A stretch of 64,000 nt of DNA from Betaproteobacteria bacterium (GTDB taxonomy: Bacteria; Pseudomonadota; Gammaproteobacteria; Burkholderiales; Rhodocyclaceae): NCBI GenBank assembly GCA_016705475.1, contig JADIYD010000007.1:62001-126000 (forward strand), read 5' to 3'. This document shows positions 39,187-47,290 of the stretch, piece after piece; position 1 is the stretch's first letter, and every line of letters begins with the position of its first letter. A model generated the notes under the pieces. The model was not told where the DNA came from, ran no database searches, and worked only from the letters and a program-made list of their open reading frames with translations. The translations under genes were made by a program, and so were the position numbers.

Positions 39187-39323
39187 CCGGCCAACCGGCT
39201 TAAGCGGCACCAAATGCTGTGCGTTAAATGCCATTTGCAATTTTGGCTAAATATTCATACTGTCCCGTTCACCTGTTTATTGGACAGGCTTCCGAATTGG
39301 GCAGCAGTTTTGTCGTCTACTAC

Positions 39324-40098
39324 TAGGGTGTGTGGACATTTGTGGGCAAGATGCTGTTCACAAATGAATAATTGTGTTTACATCCTGTCTTTTGGGCTGA
39401 GGGCGGGATGCCGAGATTGTTGTTACGCGATGACCAATGGCGACGAATCGAGCCAATGCTGCACGGCAAGGCAGGCGACCGTGGTCGTACCGGTGCAGAT
39501 AATCGGTTGTTTGTTGAAGCGGTTCTCTGGATGGCGAGAACTGGCGCCCTGGCGTGACCTGCCTGTCAGTTTTGGGCCATGGAATACGGTCTTCAGGCGC
39601 TTCTCACGCGGGGCAGACAAAGGTGTCTGGCAGGCGCTCTTTGCCATGCTCTGCGAAGACGCAGATTTTGAGGAAGTTTTTCTCGATAGCACCATCGTGC
39701 GGGCGCACCAACACGCGGCCGGCGCACCCAAAAAACGGGCAACAAAGTCTTGGCCGTTCTCGTGGGGCTTGAGCACCAAGATTCATGCGGCGGTAGATGG
39801 ACTGGGCAATCTGGCGCGTTTCCGTCTGACAGGCGGCGAACGACACGACATCACCGAAGCTGCCAATCTCATCGATGGCATGGATAACGTTGGCGCTGTC
39901 GTGGCCGACAAAGCCTTTGATGCCACCAGCCTCATCGACTGCATCGAGGCGATGAATGCCACAGTTGTCATTCCGCCGAAAGCCAATCGGAAGGTGCTCA
40001 GAAGCTATGACAAGCATGTCTATAAAAGTCGAAATCTCATCGAAAGGTTCTTTGCCCGCCTGAAACAGTTTCGCCGCATCGCTACGCGCTACGACGAG
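39324..40098 (+). mobile_element. IS5-family insertion sequence, 3' end lost
   Basis: The left end is placed near the AGGGTGTGTGG at 39324, about 84 bases before the transposase start. The right end is missing: the transposase sequence changes abruptly after RIATRYDE where the left inverted repeat of an IS256 element begins (about 40098). The left flank 39187-39323 holds no gene I can recognise. Confidence 0.75.
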
Positions 40099-40119
40099 CG
40101 TGTAAGAATTTTTGTGTAA
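39408..40119 (+). pseudogene. IS5-family transposase, frameshifted and truncated
   Basis: Starts at 39408 with MPRLLLRDDQWRRIEPMLHGK. The second part, in another frame, continues WRDLPVSFGPWNTVFRRFSRGADKGVW, DDE motifs LDSTIVRAHQHAAG (first Asp), VVADKAFDATSL (second Asp) and KSRNLIERFFARLKQFRRIATRYD (Glu). The two frames meet at CCC (39547-39549). IS427-group elements can frameshift by design, but here the shift is +1 and there is no obvious slippery run, so a missing base is as likely. The C-terminus is replaced by IS256 sequence. Confidence 0.8.
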
Positions 40120-41417
40120 ACGGTCACCCGGCAGGAAACTGCCACATTGCCAGGAGCGATGATGACCGTAGGAAAGAAAGCAGTACCGAAGGAGTTGCTG
40201 GACAGCCTGTTGGCTGACTATCGGAAGCCGGAAGACCTGATTGGCGAGAATGGCTTGCTCAAGCAGCTCACCAAGCTGCTGGTCGAGAAGGCCTTGGAAG
40301 CGGAGATGGCCGACCATCTCGGCCACGGGAAGAATGAGCCGGTGGAGAATCCGGCTGGCAATACGCGCAACGGTAAGAGCAGGAAGACGCTCAAAGGGGA
40401 GTTCGGCGAACTGCCGATAGAAATACCCGCGACCGCCACGGCACCTTCGAGCCGCAGTTGATTCCCAAGCACCAGACCCGCTGGACGGGCTTCGACGAAA
40501 AGATTCTGTCGCTGTACGCCCGAGGCATGACGGTCCGCGAAATCCAATCGCACCTGGAAGAGATGTACGGCACCGAGGTATCGCCGACACTGATTTCGTC
40601 AGTTACAGATGCTGTGATCGAAGAGGCCAAGGCCTGGCAGTCACGGCCTCTGGACAGCATCTACCCCATCGTCTATCTCGACTGTATCCACGTCAAAGTC
40701 AGGGATGGCAGCGTGCGCGTCAAAGCCGTGTATCTGGCCATCGGACTGAACATGGCAGGCGAGAAGGAAGTCCTCGGTCTGTGGATCGCCCAGACAGAAG
40801 GCGCAAAGTTCTGGCTGCAAGTGGTCACGGAATTGAAGAATCGAGGCGTTCAGGATGTCTTCATCGCCTGCGTTGATGGCTTGAAGGGATTTCCAGAGGC
40901 CATTGAGGCAATCTATCCGCGTGCCGCCGTTCAACTGTGCGTCGTCCATATGGTCCGGCACAGCCTGAACTATGTCTCGTGGAAAATGCGTAAGGCCGTT
41001 GCCGCTGACCTTCGGCGGATATACACCAGTGCCACTGCCGACGAAGCCGAGCAGATGCTCGGCGAGTTCGAGGATAAATGGGACGATGCCTACTTGCCCA
41101 TCAGCCAGTCCTGGCGGCGGAACTGGTCGCGCATAACACCGTTCTTCGACTACCGCCGGAGATCCGGAAGGTGATCTACACGACCAATACGATTGAATCG
41201 GTGAACATGAGCCTGCGGAAAATCACCTGAACCGGGGCTCGTTCCCGAGCGATGAGGCGCTGATCAAACTGTTCTACCTGGCACTCCGAAACATCAGCCA
41301 GAAATGGACCATGCCCATTCGGGATTGGAAAGCGGCACTGACCCGATTTACTATCCAGTTCGAAGACCGGATGAACAACGTTTAACTCACACCCCGTTTA
41401 CACAAAATTCCGGACAC
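40100..41417 (+). mobile_element. IS256-family insertion sequence
   Basis: Left end GTGTAAGAATTTTTGTGTAAAC (40100-40121) and right end, as complement, GTGTCCGGAATTTTGTGTAAAC (41417-41396) match at 18 of 22 positions; similarity may extend a few bases outward. The length of 1.3 kb is normal for the family. It interrupts the end of the IS5 transposase. No target duplication is visible, so one flank has been changed since insertion. Confidence 0.85.
40162..41385 (+). pseudogene. IS256-family transposase with three one-base deletions
   Basis: ATG at 40162, five bases after AGGAG. The DDE core is recognisable: VYLDCIHVKVRDG (Asp), VFIACVDGLKGFPEAI (Asp), and, after correction, the IYTTNTIESVN motif (Glu). 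Frames change at CCC (40426-40428), CC (41153-41154) and CC (41226-41227). Adding one C at each gives IPRDRHGTFEPQLIP, FFDYPPEIRKVIYTTN and SLRKITLNRGSFPSDEAL, and a 408-residue protein, full length for the family. If the indels are sequence errors, this element is active. Confidence 0.85.
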
Positions 41418-41424
41418 GCCCCTT

Positions 41425-41718
41425 TTGGCAGACCTTTCCAACGACTTGGCCGATGCGAAACTAGAGGTTGCAAACCTAAAAATTGAGCTAGCCAAAAGCA
41501 AAGAGGAACTTCAGGAAAAAACATCTCTTCTTGAAAATGGCGAACTAGAAAAACCCATCGTTTGCGAAGGGGCCTATCAATTCAAAGATGATCCAGGTTT
41601 TTTCTGTACTGCTTGCTACGACACAAAACGGCAAAGGGTTCGTGTCACTGCGTTGCAGCCGCCATTTTCTGATTTCGGCAAGTGGGAATGCCCGTCATGC
41701 AAAGCAATCCTGAGTTAA
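41425..41718 (+). pseudogene. Fragment of a coiled-coil/zinc-ribbon protein
   Basis: 97 codons open from a TTG right next to the IS256 end, so the true start is probably lost. The N-terminal half is a coiled coil (LAKSKEELQEKTSLLENGEL), the C-terminal half a zinc ribbon with CTACYD and CPSC. No family name. Lower GC and plain codon use suggest acquired DNA. Confidence 0.55.
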
Positions 41719-41848
41719 AAACACTCAAAGGCAGCGGTCAAAAGAGGCTGAGATATTTGGATTCCCAATCGACCCCGAGGCCTTTTAGTGAATCGCACCG
41801 GAACTAGTAGACGCTCCGAAGCCTTAAACTTAGGCAAAAGGAGAAGTC

Positions 41849-42127
41849 ATGAGCAGCAAGCGTTACCCGGAAGAATTCAAGATTGAAGCGGTGAAGCAAG
41901 TCACCGAAAGGGGTCATGCCGTGGCCGACGTCGCAGCCAGGATAGGTGTGTCGCAGCATAGCCTTTACGAATGGCTCAAGCGCTATGGTGTTCCTGAGGT
42001 CGAACGTAGCGAAATGCAAGGCCAAGCAGCGGAGATACGTCGCCTCAAGGCCGAGCTGAAGCGTGTCAGCGAGGAGCGCGACATCCTAAAAAAGGCCGCA
42101 GCGTACTTTGCCAAAGAGTCCCGGTAA
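41849..42127 (+). CDS. IS3 OrfA (HTH)
   Basis: 92 residues: KRYPEEFKIEAVKQVTERGHAVADVAARIGVSQHSLYEWLKRYG is an IS3-type helix-turn-helix; the rest is a leucine-zipper-like coil (AAEIRRLKAELKRVSEERDILKK). It binds the IS ends. Near its end, positions 42088-42094 read A AAA AAG in the correct phase, a canonical slippery heptamer for -1 frameshifting into OrfB. Ribosome site AGGAG upstream. Confidence 0.93.
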   Translation: MSSKRYPEEFKIEAVKQVTERGHAVADVAARIGVSQHSLYEWLKRYGVPEVERSEMQGQAAEIRRLKAELKRVSEERDILKKAAAYFAKESR

Positions 42128-42165
42128 GGTACGCCTTCATTCAATCCCACGAAACGCAGTACCCG

Positions 42166-42996
42166 GTGCGCCGGCTCTGTCACATGATGGCAGTCCATCC
42201 TAGCGGCTATTACGCGTGGAAAGCCGAGCCAGTATCACCCCGCGAGAAAGATGATCAGCGACTGCTGGGGCTGATCAAGCAATCCTGGCTGGAAAGCGGC
42301 GGCGTCTATGGCTATCGCAAGATCGCTCATGACCTACGTGATCTTGGCGAGCGTTGCGGCAAGCACCGGGTCTATCGCCTCATGAAGCAGGGAGGATTGC
42401 GGGCACAGGTGGGCTATCGTCGTCGTGCAGGCCATTACGGGAAGCCGGCGGTTGTCGCCGAGAACCAGCTGGCGCAGAACTTCAATGTTGAGGCGCCGAA
42501 TCAGGTCTGGGTGACCGACATCACCTATATCCGTACCCACGAAGGTTGGCTATTCCTGGCCGTGGTGCTGGATCTGTTCTCGCGCCAGGTCATTGGTTGG
42601 TCGATGCGTTCGCGCATCGATAGTGAGCTGGCGATCAATGCCTTGCTGATGGCGGTGTGGCGACGCAATCCCACGGCCCCTGTCATTGTTCATTCTGATC
42701 AGGGGTGTCAGTACAGCAGTCATGACTGGCAAGCCTTCCTGAAAGCTCATGGCTTGGTGGCCAGCATGAGCCGACGCGGAAACTGCTACGACAACGCTGT
42801 TGCCGAGAGCTTTTTTCAGCTACTGACGCGGGAACGAATTCGCCGCAAAACCTACCCCGACCGCGAAGAGGCGCGCCGAGATGTCTTCAGCTATATCGAA
42901 ATGTTCTACAACCCGAAACGCCGCCACGGCTATGCAAACGACGTTTCTCCGGTAGAGTTCGAAAACCAGTATTTCAACCGGCTACAGAGTGTCTAG
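42166..42996 (+). CDS. IS3 OrfB integrase (made as OrfAB by -1 frameshift)
   Basis: 276 residues from the first ATG; the frame is open from the slippery site at 42088-42094, so the active product is the fused OrfAB. DDE catalytic triad: VWVTDITYI (Asp), IVHSDQGCQYSS (Asp), and DNAVAESFFQLL (Glu). The rve integrase core is complete with the C-terminal FYNPKRRHGYANDVSPVEFE. Nothing is damaged, so this is potentially an active element. Confidence 0.95.
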   Translation: MRRLCHMMAVHPSGYYAWKAEPVSPREKDDQRLLGLIKQSWLESGGVYGYRKIAHDLRDLGERCGKHRVYRLMKQGGLRAQVGYRRRAGHYGKPAVVAENQLAQNFNVEAPNQVWVTDITYIRTHEGWLFLAVVLDLFSRQVIGWSMRSRIDSELAINALLMAVWRRNPTAPVIVHSDQGCQYSSHDWQAFLKAHGLVASMSRRGNCYDNAVAESFFQLLTRERIRRKTYPDREEARRDVFSYIEMFYNPKRRHGYANDVSPVEFENQYFNRLQSV

Positions 42997-43019
42997 TAAA
43001 GCCGGGGCGATTCAGTCCG

Positions 43020-43301
43020 GTGCTTGCCTACGTAGTTGTAAAGCTCATGGTGGAGGATGACCAAGCCAGTGCCAATCAGTTATTTGGATATGGCTTAGGG
43101 ATTTGGTTAGGTCTGTATTTGTTTGTCGCAATTCTGGGAAGGACACTAAAGGACACGGCCAATAACCTTCGTGGATTGTTGTATCTTGGGGTTGCAATAG
43201 TCATAGGAGTGATTGCGCTTGGGATTTTGTCTTTTCTTATCCCATCCTCCTGTTCTCGCGACGATACCGCGGATCCAGCAAGCACCTACTACCGACGATG
43301 A
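43020..43301 (+). pseudogene. Truncated small membrane protein next to the IS3 end
   Basis: 93 codons opening with a GTG five bases after the IS3 right end, so the 5' part was probably lost to the insertion. Two clear membrane helices (LGIWLGLYLFVAILG and YLGVAIVIGVIALGILSFLI). No family recognised. Confidence 0.4.
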
Positions 43302-43317
43302 GAGCGACGGTATCGTC

Positions 43318-43409
43318 AAACAAGTAATAGGGACACAAGTAATAGCAAGTAATAGGGGACAGGCCACGGTTTTTGTGGCTGGCAGAAAACACGGCTTCCC
43401 GTTTTCTGC
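43318..43409. repeat. AAGTAATAG direct repeats and hairpin of the REP/RAYT type
   Basis: AAGTAATAGGGACA, AAGTAATAG and AAGTAATAGGGGACAGG follow one another (43321-43363), then a stem GCAGAAAAC (43382-43390) with its complement GTTTTCTGC (43401-43409). Similar GGGGACAGGCCACG strings accompany REP-associated tyrosine transposases in proteobacteria; no such transposase gene is present here. Confidence 0.5.
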
Positions 43410-43444
43410 TGTTGTTTTCCAAACCGGGAACTTGCTGCGTTTGA

Positions 43445-43473
43445 TTGACGTAACGTACGACATAGCGTACGCT
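43445..43473 (+). promoter_or_regulatory. Promoter and twin operator of the yefM-yoeB pair
   Basis: TTGACG (43445-43450) and TACGCT (43468-43473) are 17 bases apart. Two CGTACG palindromes (43454-43459 and 43466-43471) lie exactly 12 bases centre to centre inside this promoter. Paired core palindromes 12 bases apart are the arrangement of YefM-YoeB autoregulation, there with TGTACA cores. Confidence 0.7.
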
Positions 43474-43496
43474 TTCGTTCAATAAAGGAGTTCACC

Positions 43497-43739
43497 ATGA
43501 CTACATTTACAGCAAGCGAGGCGCGGGCCAGTCTTTATCGCCTGATCGACGAAACCAGTGAGAGTCACCAGCCTGTGCTCATTACCGGGAAGCGGCACAA
43601 TGCCGTGCTCGTGTCCGCCGATGACTGGGCAGCGATTCAGGAAACCTTGTACCTGCTGTCCGTGCCTGGCATGCGCGAGTCGATTCGCGAAGGCATGGAG
43701 ACGCCGATTGACTCCTGCAGCAAGGAACTGTCCTGGTGA
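43497..43739 (+). CDS. yefM: YefM/Phd-family antitoxin
   Basis: 80 residues: MTTFTASEARASLYRLIDETSESHQPVLITGKRHNAVLVSADDW is the conserved DNA-binding half, and the C-terminal helix (ETLYLLSVPGMRESIREGM) is the toxin-binding arm. It neutralises the YoeB toxin and represses its own promoter. Ribosome site AAGGAG. The stop overlaps the toxin start by four bases. Confidence 0.94.
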   Translation: MTTFTASEARASLYRLIDETSESHQPVLITGKRHNAVLVSADDWAAIQETLYLLSVPGMRESIREGMETPIDSCSKELSW

Positions 43740-43999
43740 GTTGGCAGCTTGTTTTTACGAAACACGCCCAAAAGGATGCGGAAAAACTGGCCTCGGCCGG
43801 GCTGAAAGAAAAAACCAAGACCTTGCTGGCCATTTTGAGCGAGAACCCGTTCCAGAACCCGCCAGCCTACGAAAAGCTGATCGGCGACTTGGCTGGCGCC
43901 TATTCGCGACGGATCAACATTCAGCACAGACTGGTCTATCAAGTGCTTGAAGAGCAGCGCTTGGTCAAGGTTCTAAGGATGTGGTCACACTATGAGTAA
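43736..43999 (+). CDS. yoeB: YoeB-family mRNA interferase toxin
   Basis: 87 residues from a GTG overlapping the antitoxin stop. WQLVFTKHAQKDAEKL and the C-terminal RRINIQHRLVYQVLEEQRLVKVLRMWSHYE carry the conserved catalytic Arg, His and C-terminal Tyr-Glu of ribosome-dependent YoeB. Intact, so the pair should be functional. It sits between IS elements, where such a pair could stabilise the surrounding DNA. Confidence 0.94.
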   Translation: MSWQLVFTKHAQKDAEKLASAGLKEKTKTLLAILSENPFQNPPAYEKLIGDLAGAYSRRINIQHRLVYQVLEEQRLVKVLRMWSHYE

Positions 44000-44134
44000 T
44001 GCCGCCAGGCAGGTGTGCTGATTCCATTCGCGTGAGCTCTGGGTCAAAGGGGTGGAGACATTTGGATACCCGCTTTTGCGGGGATGACAAATTGCTCAGC
44101 GTTTTTCGGGGCGAAATGCCAGTCGGGCAGGCTT

Positions 44135-44170
44135 CCACGGTCAACCGGAAAAAACAGCCAAATTCGAAAT
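44135..44170 (-). repeat. GGTTGACCG dispersed repeat, copy 6
   Basis: CCACGGTCAACCGG, six A, CAGCCAAATTCGAAAT. Nearly identical to copy 5 and in the same orientation. The preceding 44000-44134 has no gene; it holds a short stem CCCGCTTTTGCGGGG at 44070-44084. Confidence 0.85.
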
Positions 44171-44212
44171 CCGCTCTTCGGCATCCTGCGCCGGGTTTCT
44201 GGCCGGGCGACA

Positions 44213-44578
44213 TTACTGCGCGGCTGAGCTTTCGGCTTTTTCGATTTCAGTCAGCGTCAGGTAGCCGTCCTGGGTGTTGACCACCTTGTAGATGGCGTCT
44301 GGCTTGGCCTGGGCTTTTTTGAGCACAGATTGCCATTCGACTTCGGCCGAGCGAAGGCCGTCGATTTTCTTGTGTAGCGCCGCGACACTTTCTGCCAGCT
44401 CGGTCTTGAGGTCTTCGTTGAATTGCTCGACCTTTTTGGCGGTGGGGTTCATGACGATGAGCGCGGTGTTCGCGAGCGTGAGAACGAGGGCGACACCGAC
44501 GAGGATCAGCGTGAGCTTCTCGAATGATCGTGTCTTGGCGGGTTGCTCCGGACTTTCTTTGCTCTCTTTTTCGCTCAT
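44213..44578 (-). CDS. Small single-helix membrane protein, unrecognised
   Basis: 121 residues from the ATG at 44578, preferred over 44614 because GGGAGCGAGAGC precedes it. A charged N-terminus (SEKESKESPEQPAKTRS), one membrane helix (LTLILVGVALVLTLANTALIV), then a coiled-coil periplasmic part (KKVEQFNEDLKTELAESVAALHKKI). No family found. Flanked on both sides by copies of the dispersed repeat, so it stands alone. Confidence 0.65.
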   Translation of the reverse strand: MSEKESKESPEQPAKTRSFEKLTLILVGVALVLTLANTALIVMNPTAKKVEQFNEDLKTELAESVAALHKKIDGLRSAEVEWQSVLKKAQAKPDAIYKVVNTQDGYLTLTEIEKAESSAAQ

Positions 44579-44670
44579 GCTCTCGCTCCCGGTTTGCTTG
44601 GTATATCTACCCATTACGGCCGATAGGGTGGGGAACTTGAGTTTTTCCCGGTGGGACGGGTAATCCGGCT

Positions 44671-44708
44671 TGCTGCGGTCAACCGGAAAAAAGGGCTAAA
44701 TCCGAAAT
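44671..44708 (-). repeat. GGTTGACCG dispersed repeat, copy 7
   Basis: TGCTGCGGTCAACCGG, six A, GGGCTAAATCCGAAAT. Has the longer CTGCGGTC form of the core. Lies upstream of the small membrane protein and downstream of terC. Confidence 0.85.
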
Positions 44709-44781
44709 CATCAGACGCGCGGGAGGCAGCCCACTGTGTTGTGGGCTGCGCTCCATGCCTGCGCCGAACGGGTCGTCTGCG

Positions 44782-45780
44782 TCACTGCACCTTTGATTCC
44801 GCCAATTCGCCTTCCCTGGCTCGCTCGCGGGCATCCTTTTTCAGGGAGAGGATGATCGAGGTGGCGATGATGGCGGCGACGACGCCGAGCGATACGGCTA
44901 CCGGTATCTTGAAGAGGTCGATGAGCAGCATCTTCACACCGATGAACATGAGCACGATAGCCAGGCCGTACTTGAGCAGCGAGAAGCGGTCGGCCATGTC
45001 GGCGAGCAGGAAGTACATGGCGCGCAGGCCGAGGATGGCGAAGATGTTCGAGGTGAGCACGATGAACGGGTCAGTGGTGATGGCGAAGATGGCCGGAATC
45101 GAGTCGACCGCAAAGATCAGGTCGGTGAATTCGACGAGGATCAGCACGAGGAAGAGCGGCGTGGCGTAGCGCACTACCTTGCCGGCTTCCTCCTTCATGA
45201 CGAAAAAGCGTTCGCCCTGGAGGTCATCGGTCACCTTCATGTGCCGGCGTATCCAGTTGATGACCGGGTTGTTGGCAAGGTCCGGGGTGGCGTCGGCAAA
45301 CCACCACATCTTGATGCCGGTGACGAGCAGGAAGGCGCCGAATACGTAGAGCAGCCAGTGGAACTGGGTGATGAGCCAGACACCGGCGAAGATCATGACG
45401 GTGCGCATGACAATGGCGCCAAGGACGCCGAGGATGAGCACGCGTTTCTGGAGTTCGAGCGGTACCGCGAAGAAGCTGAACAGCATGAGCCAGACGAAGA
45501 CGTTGTCGATGGCCAGCGATTTTTCGATGAGATAGCCGGTGATGTATTCCAGCGTTTTCTGATTAGCCAGTTCCCGGCCGGCCGTGCCGTCAAGGTACCA
45601 CCACAGTGCGCCTGCGAAGAGGAAGGAGACGCTGACCCAGATGCCTGACCAGGTGGCAGCTTCCTTGAGGGTAACGCGGTGTTGCTTGCTGCCGCCGACG
45701 ACGAAGAGGTCGATGGCGAGCATGATGAGGACGATGACCAAAAAACCGGACCACATCCACCAGGTGCCGATTGTTTCCAT
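44782..45780 (-). CDS. TerC/Alx-family membrane protein
   Basis: 332 residues, nine or so helices. Family signatures: MLAIDLFVVGG, SLAIDNVFVWLMLFSFF and LILVEFTDLIFAVDSIPAIFAI, with the intramembrane acidic residues that bind metal. TerC proteins such as Alx and MeeF export Mn2+ and supply metal to exported proteins. A yybP-ykoY Mn2+ riboswitch lies in its leader, which strongly supports a manganese role. Intact. Confidence 0.93.
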   Translation of the reverse strand: METIGTWWMWSGFLVIVLIMLAIDLFVVGGSKQHRVTLKEAATWSGIWVSVSFLFAGALWWYLDGTAGRELANQKTLEYITGYLIEKSLAIDNVFVWLMLFSFFAVPLELQKRVLILGVLGAIVMRTVMIFAGVWLITQFHWLLYVFGAFLLVTGIKMWWFADATPDLANNPVINWIRRHMKVTDDLQGERFFVMKEEAGKVVRYATPLFLVLILVEFTDLIFAVDSIPAIFAITTDPFIVLTSNIFAILGLRAMYFLLADMADRFSLLKYGLAIVLMFIGVKMLLIDLFKIPVAVSLGVVAAIIATSIILSLKKDARERAREGELAESKVQ

Positions 45781-45854
45781 GAGAATTCTCTCCCTGTCAG
45801 AAAACCTTCAAACAGCGCCCGGCAAGTGCGCCTTTCGGAAAACGACACTCTTGA

Positions 45855-45972
45855 GGTGCTGCAAAGGTCTTGCTCGCGGCCCTGTTGCCAGAACCACCCG
45901 TGACGCCGGGAACCGATGACTCATTCCGTGCTGACGACGTCGCGGCGGAGAGCTACTCCCCCTTGTCCTTGT
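45855..45972 (-). ncRNA. yybP-ykoY manganese riboswitch in the terC leader
   Basis: Read on the minus strand the leader contains GGGGGAGTAGC, then CGTCGTCAGCACGG, CGGTTCCCGGCG, and GGCAACAGGGC followed by GCAAGACCTTTGC. These strings in this order are the conserved elements of the yybP-ykoY aptamer (the E. coli alx type), with the paired L1/L3 loops. The remaining 75 bases before the ATG should form the expression platform. Mn2+, and in alx also alkaline pH, would raise terC expression. Confidence 0.92.
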
Positions 45973-46005
45973 TCCGGACTAAAAATATCCGGCGTTGTTC
46001 AACGA

Positions 46006-46467
46006 TCAGGCATGAGCCTGCGAAAATCGAGCCTTGGAGCGAACGCGCAACGAGGGAATCGCGTTGTCAGCGACTTCATAGAGGTCGATTTCCCAGTACT
46101 TCATGGCTTCGGCAACGAGAACTGCTTCGCCACCGGACAGCCTGCTGTCGGCATTGACGACGTCGAGCATCATGCGCAAGACCTGTTTTCGCAGTAGCGG
46201 GTGCTGAACTTCGGCGAGCAGAAGGTCGATGTTGTCCACATCCAGTTCCAGCTGTCCGGCGGGTGTGCGATGCGCGCTGGTCAGCATGTCGTTGCAGAGA
46301 TCATGGATCACTTTGTCAAAACCAGCTTCATCCAGGCCCAGGCGGCGAATGGTGTCGGTGTGGTCGAGTTGCCTCAGTTCGCTGGCATCGATTGCGCCGT
46401 CGGCCATCAGGGTCAGGGCAACAAGGCGGCCCATGGCTTCGGGGCTGTCGGAAGGGTAGTGGCGCAT
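46006..46467 (-). CDS. TerB-like protein
   Basis: 153 residues. TerB/TerB-like helical fold: RLVALTLMADGAIDASELRQLDH near the N-terminus and MMLDVVNADSRLSGGEAVLVAEAMKYWEID near the end, each with the acidic DGxID-type metal-binding turn. Alone it is found near tellurite-resistance and membrane-stress genes. It lies directly upstream of the riboswitch of terC on the same strand. GGAGAT upstream of the ATG is the ribosome site. Confidence 0.8.
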   Translation of the reverse strand: MRHYPSDSPEAMGRLVALTLMADGAIDASELRQLDHTDTIRRLGLDEAGFDKVIHDLCNDMLTSAHRTPAGQLELDVDNIDLLLAEVQHPLLRKQVLRMMLDVVNADSRLSGGEAVLVAEAMKYWEIDLYEVADNAIPSLRVRSKARFSQAHA

Positions 46468-46617
46468 CTTGAATCTCCTTGATAGTCAGGTTGGTGTTTC
46501 GGTTTGGCCCCTTTGCTGCGGGGACGGGATCACTATGCGGGTTGTGCTGCATTTGATCCAATTAAACAAACAATGCCGACTCATTAGTTGAAATTTATGA
46601 TTTATCCGGGGCGAAGT

Positions 46618-46893
46618 TCATAGCGCCGCAATGGCCAGATAGGCCCGTAACTGCAGTTCGTTCGCGCCCTGTTCATCGGACGGCCTGGCCTTCTGCAGAA
46701 CGCTCCGGGCACTTTCGGCGGATGCTGCCATGGCAGCATCGCTGAAACTGACGCGGAAGGATTCCTGAATCTCGGGCAGATCGACTCGTTGGTCGCGGGC
46801 TGGCCGTTCCTGGCGCATCGCGAACTCACGCAGAACGCCACTGCGCAGCGGCGCTGCCGTGGACGGAGAGGGCAGTCTATCCAGTAGCAACAC
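46618..46893 (-). CDS. Small unrecognised gene cut from its upstream region by an IS3
   Basis: 91 residues from a GTG (46893) with a perfect GGAGGA seven bases upstream. Sequence MLLLDRLPSPSTAAPLRSGVLREFAMRQERPARDQRVDLPEIQ, soluble, no motif known. The IS3 element starts 22 bases upstream of the GTG, just beyond the ribosome site, so its native promoter or upstream gene is separated from it. 46468-46617 between it and the TerB-like gene shows nothing further. Confidence 0.6.
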   Translation of the reverse strand: MLLLDRLPSPSTAAPLRSGVLREFAMRQERPARDQRVDLPEIQESFRVSFSDAAMAASAESARSVLQKARPSDEQGANELQLRAYLAIAAL

Positions 46894-46973
46894 GGTGAGT
46901 TCCTCCGTAGCCTATGAGGTAGGCTGAAAAAAGTGGACGCCATCTGTAAGCTTGTTTTTACAGGAGGCATCAA

Positions 46974-47290
46974 ATGGAAAGAATACCGAAGGCGGTCTAT
47001 ACGCCGGAATTCAGGGCTGAAGCGGTGGCGCTGGTTTTTCGTGATGGACTGAAGGCATCCGAGGCTGCGAGACGGCTGGCGATATCGAAGAAGACACTGG
47101 ACAACTGGCTGATGCGTTCTAAGGCAGGCAAGTTGGCTGATATCGGCTCGAATCGTTCCCTTGTGAGTGAGCAGGAAGCCGAGATTTCGCGGCTACGCAA
47201 GGAACTGGCTGAAACGCGAATGGAGCGTGACCTGTTGAAAAAGCGGCCGCGTACTTTGCGAGGGAGTCACTGCCCGGTACGCGGTCATGA
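46974..47290 (+). pseudogene. IS3 OrfA with a missing base near the end
   Basis: MERIPKAVYTPEFRAEAVALVFRDGLKASEAARRLAISKKTLDNWL is the HTH. The frame breaks in AAAAAGCGG (near 47243); one G added gives LLKKAAAYFARESLPGTRS and a stop overlapping the OrfB ATG. As printed it runs into nonsense ending at 47339. Damage may be a sequence error. Confidence 0.85.

Larger units (their letters stand above)
41790..43014 (+). mobile_element. IS3-family insertion sequence (first copy)
   Basis: Ends: TGAATCGCACCGGAACTAGT at 41790 and, as complement, TGAATCGCCCCGGCTTTACT ending at 43014; about 21 of 30 positions match. 1225 bp. It contains orfA and orfB joined by a programmed -1 frameshift. No direct repeat seen at the flanks. 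A different element from the IS3 copy at 46.9 kb. Confidence 0.9.

Noticed and set aside
39547..39549. Programmed frameshift in the IS5 transposase
   Set aside because: Some IS5 elements use one, but no slippery run is present and neighbouring genes have the same kind of small indel.
43321..43363. Short repeated AAGTAATAG units as a CRISPR array
   Set aside because: Units and spacings are too short and irregular, and there are no cas genes.
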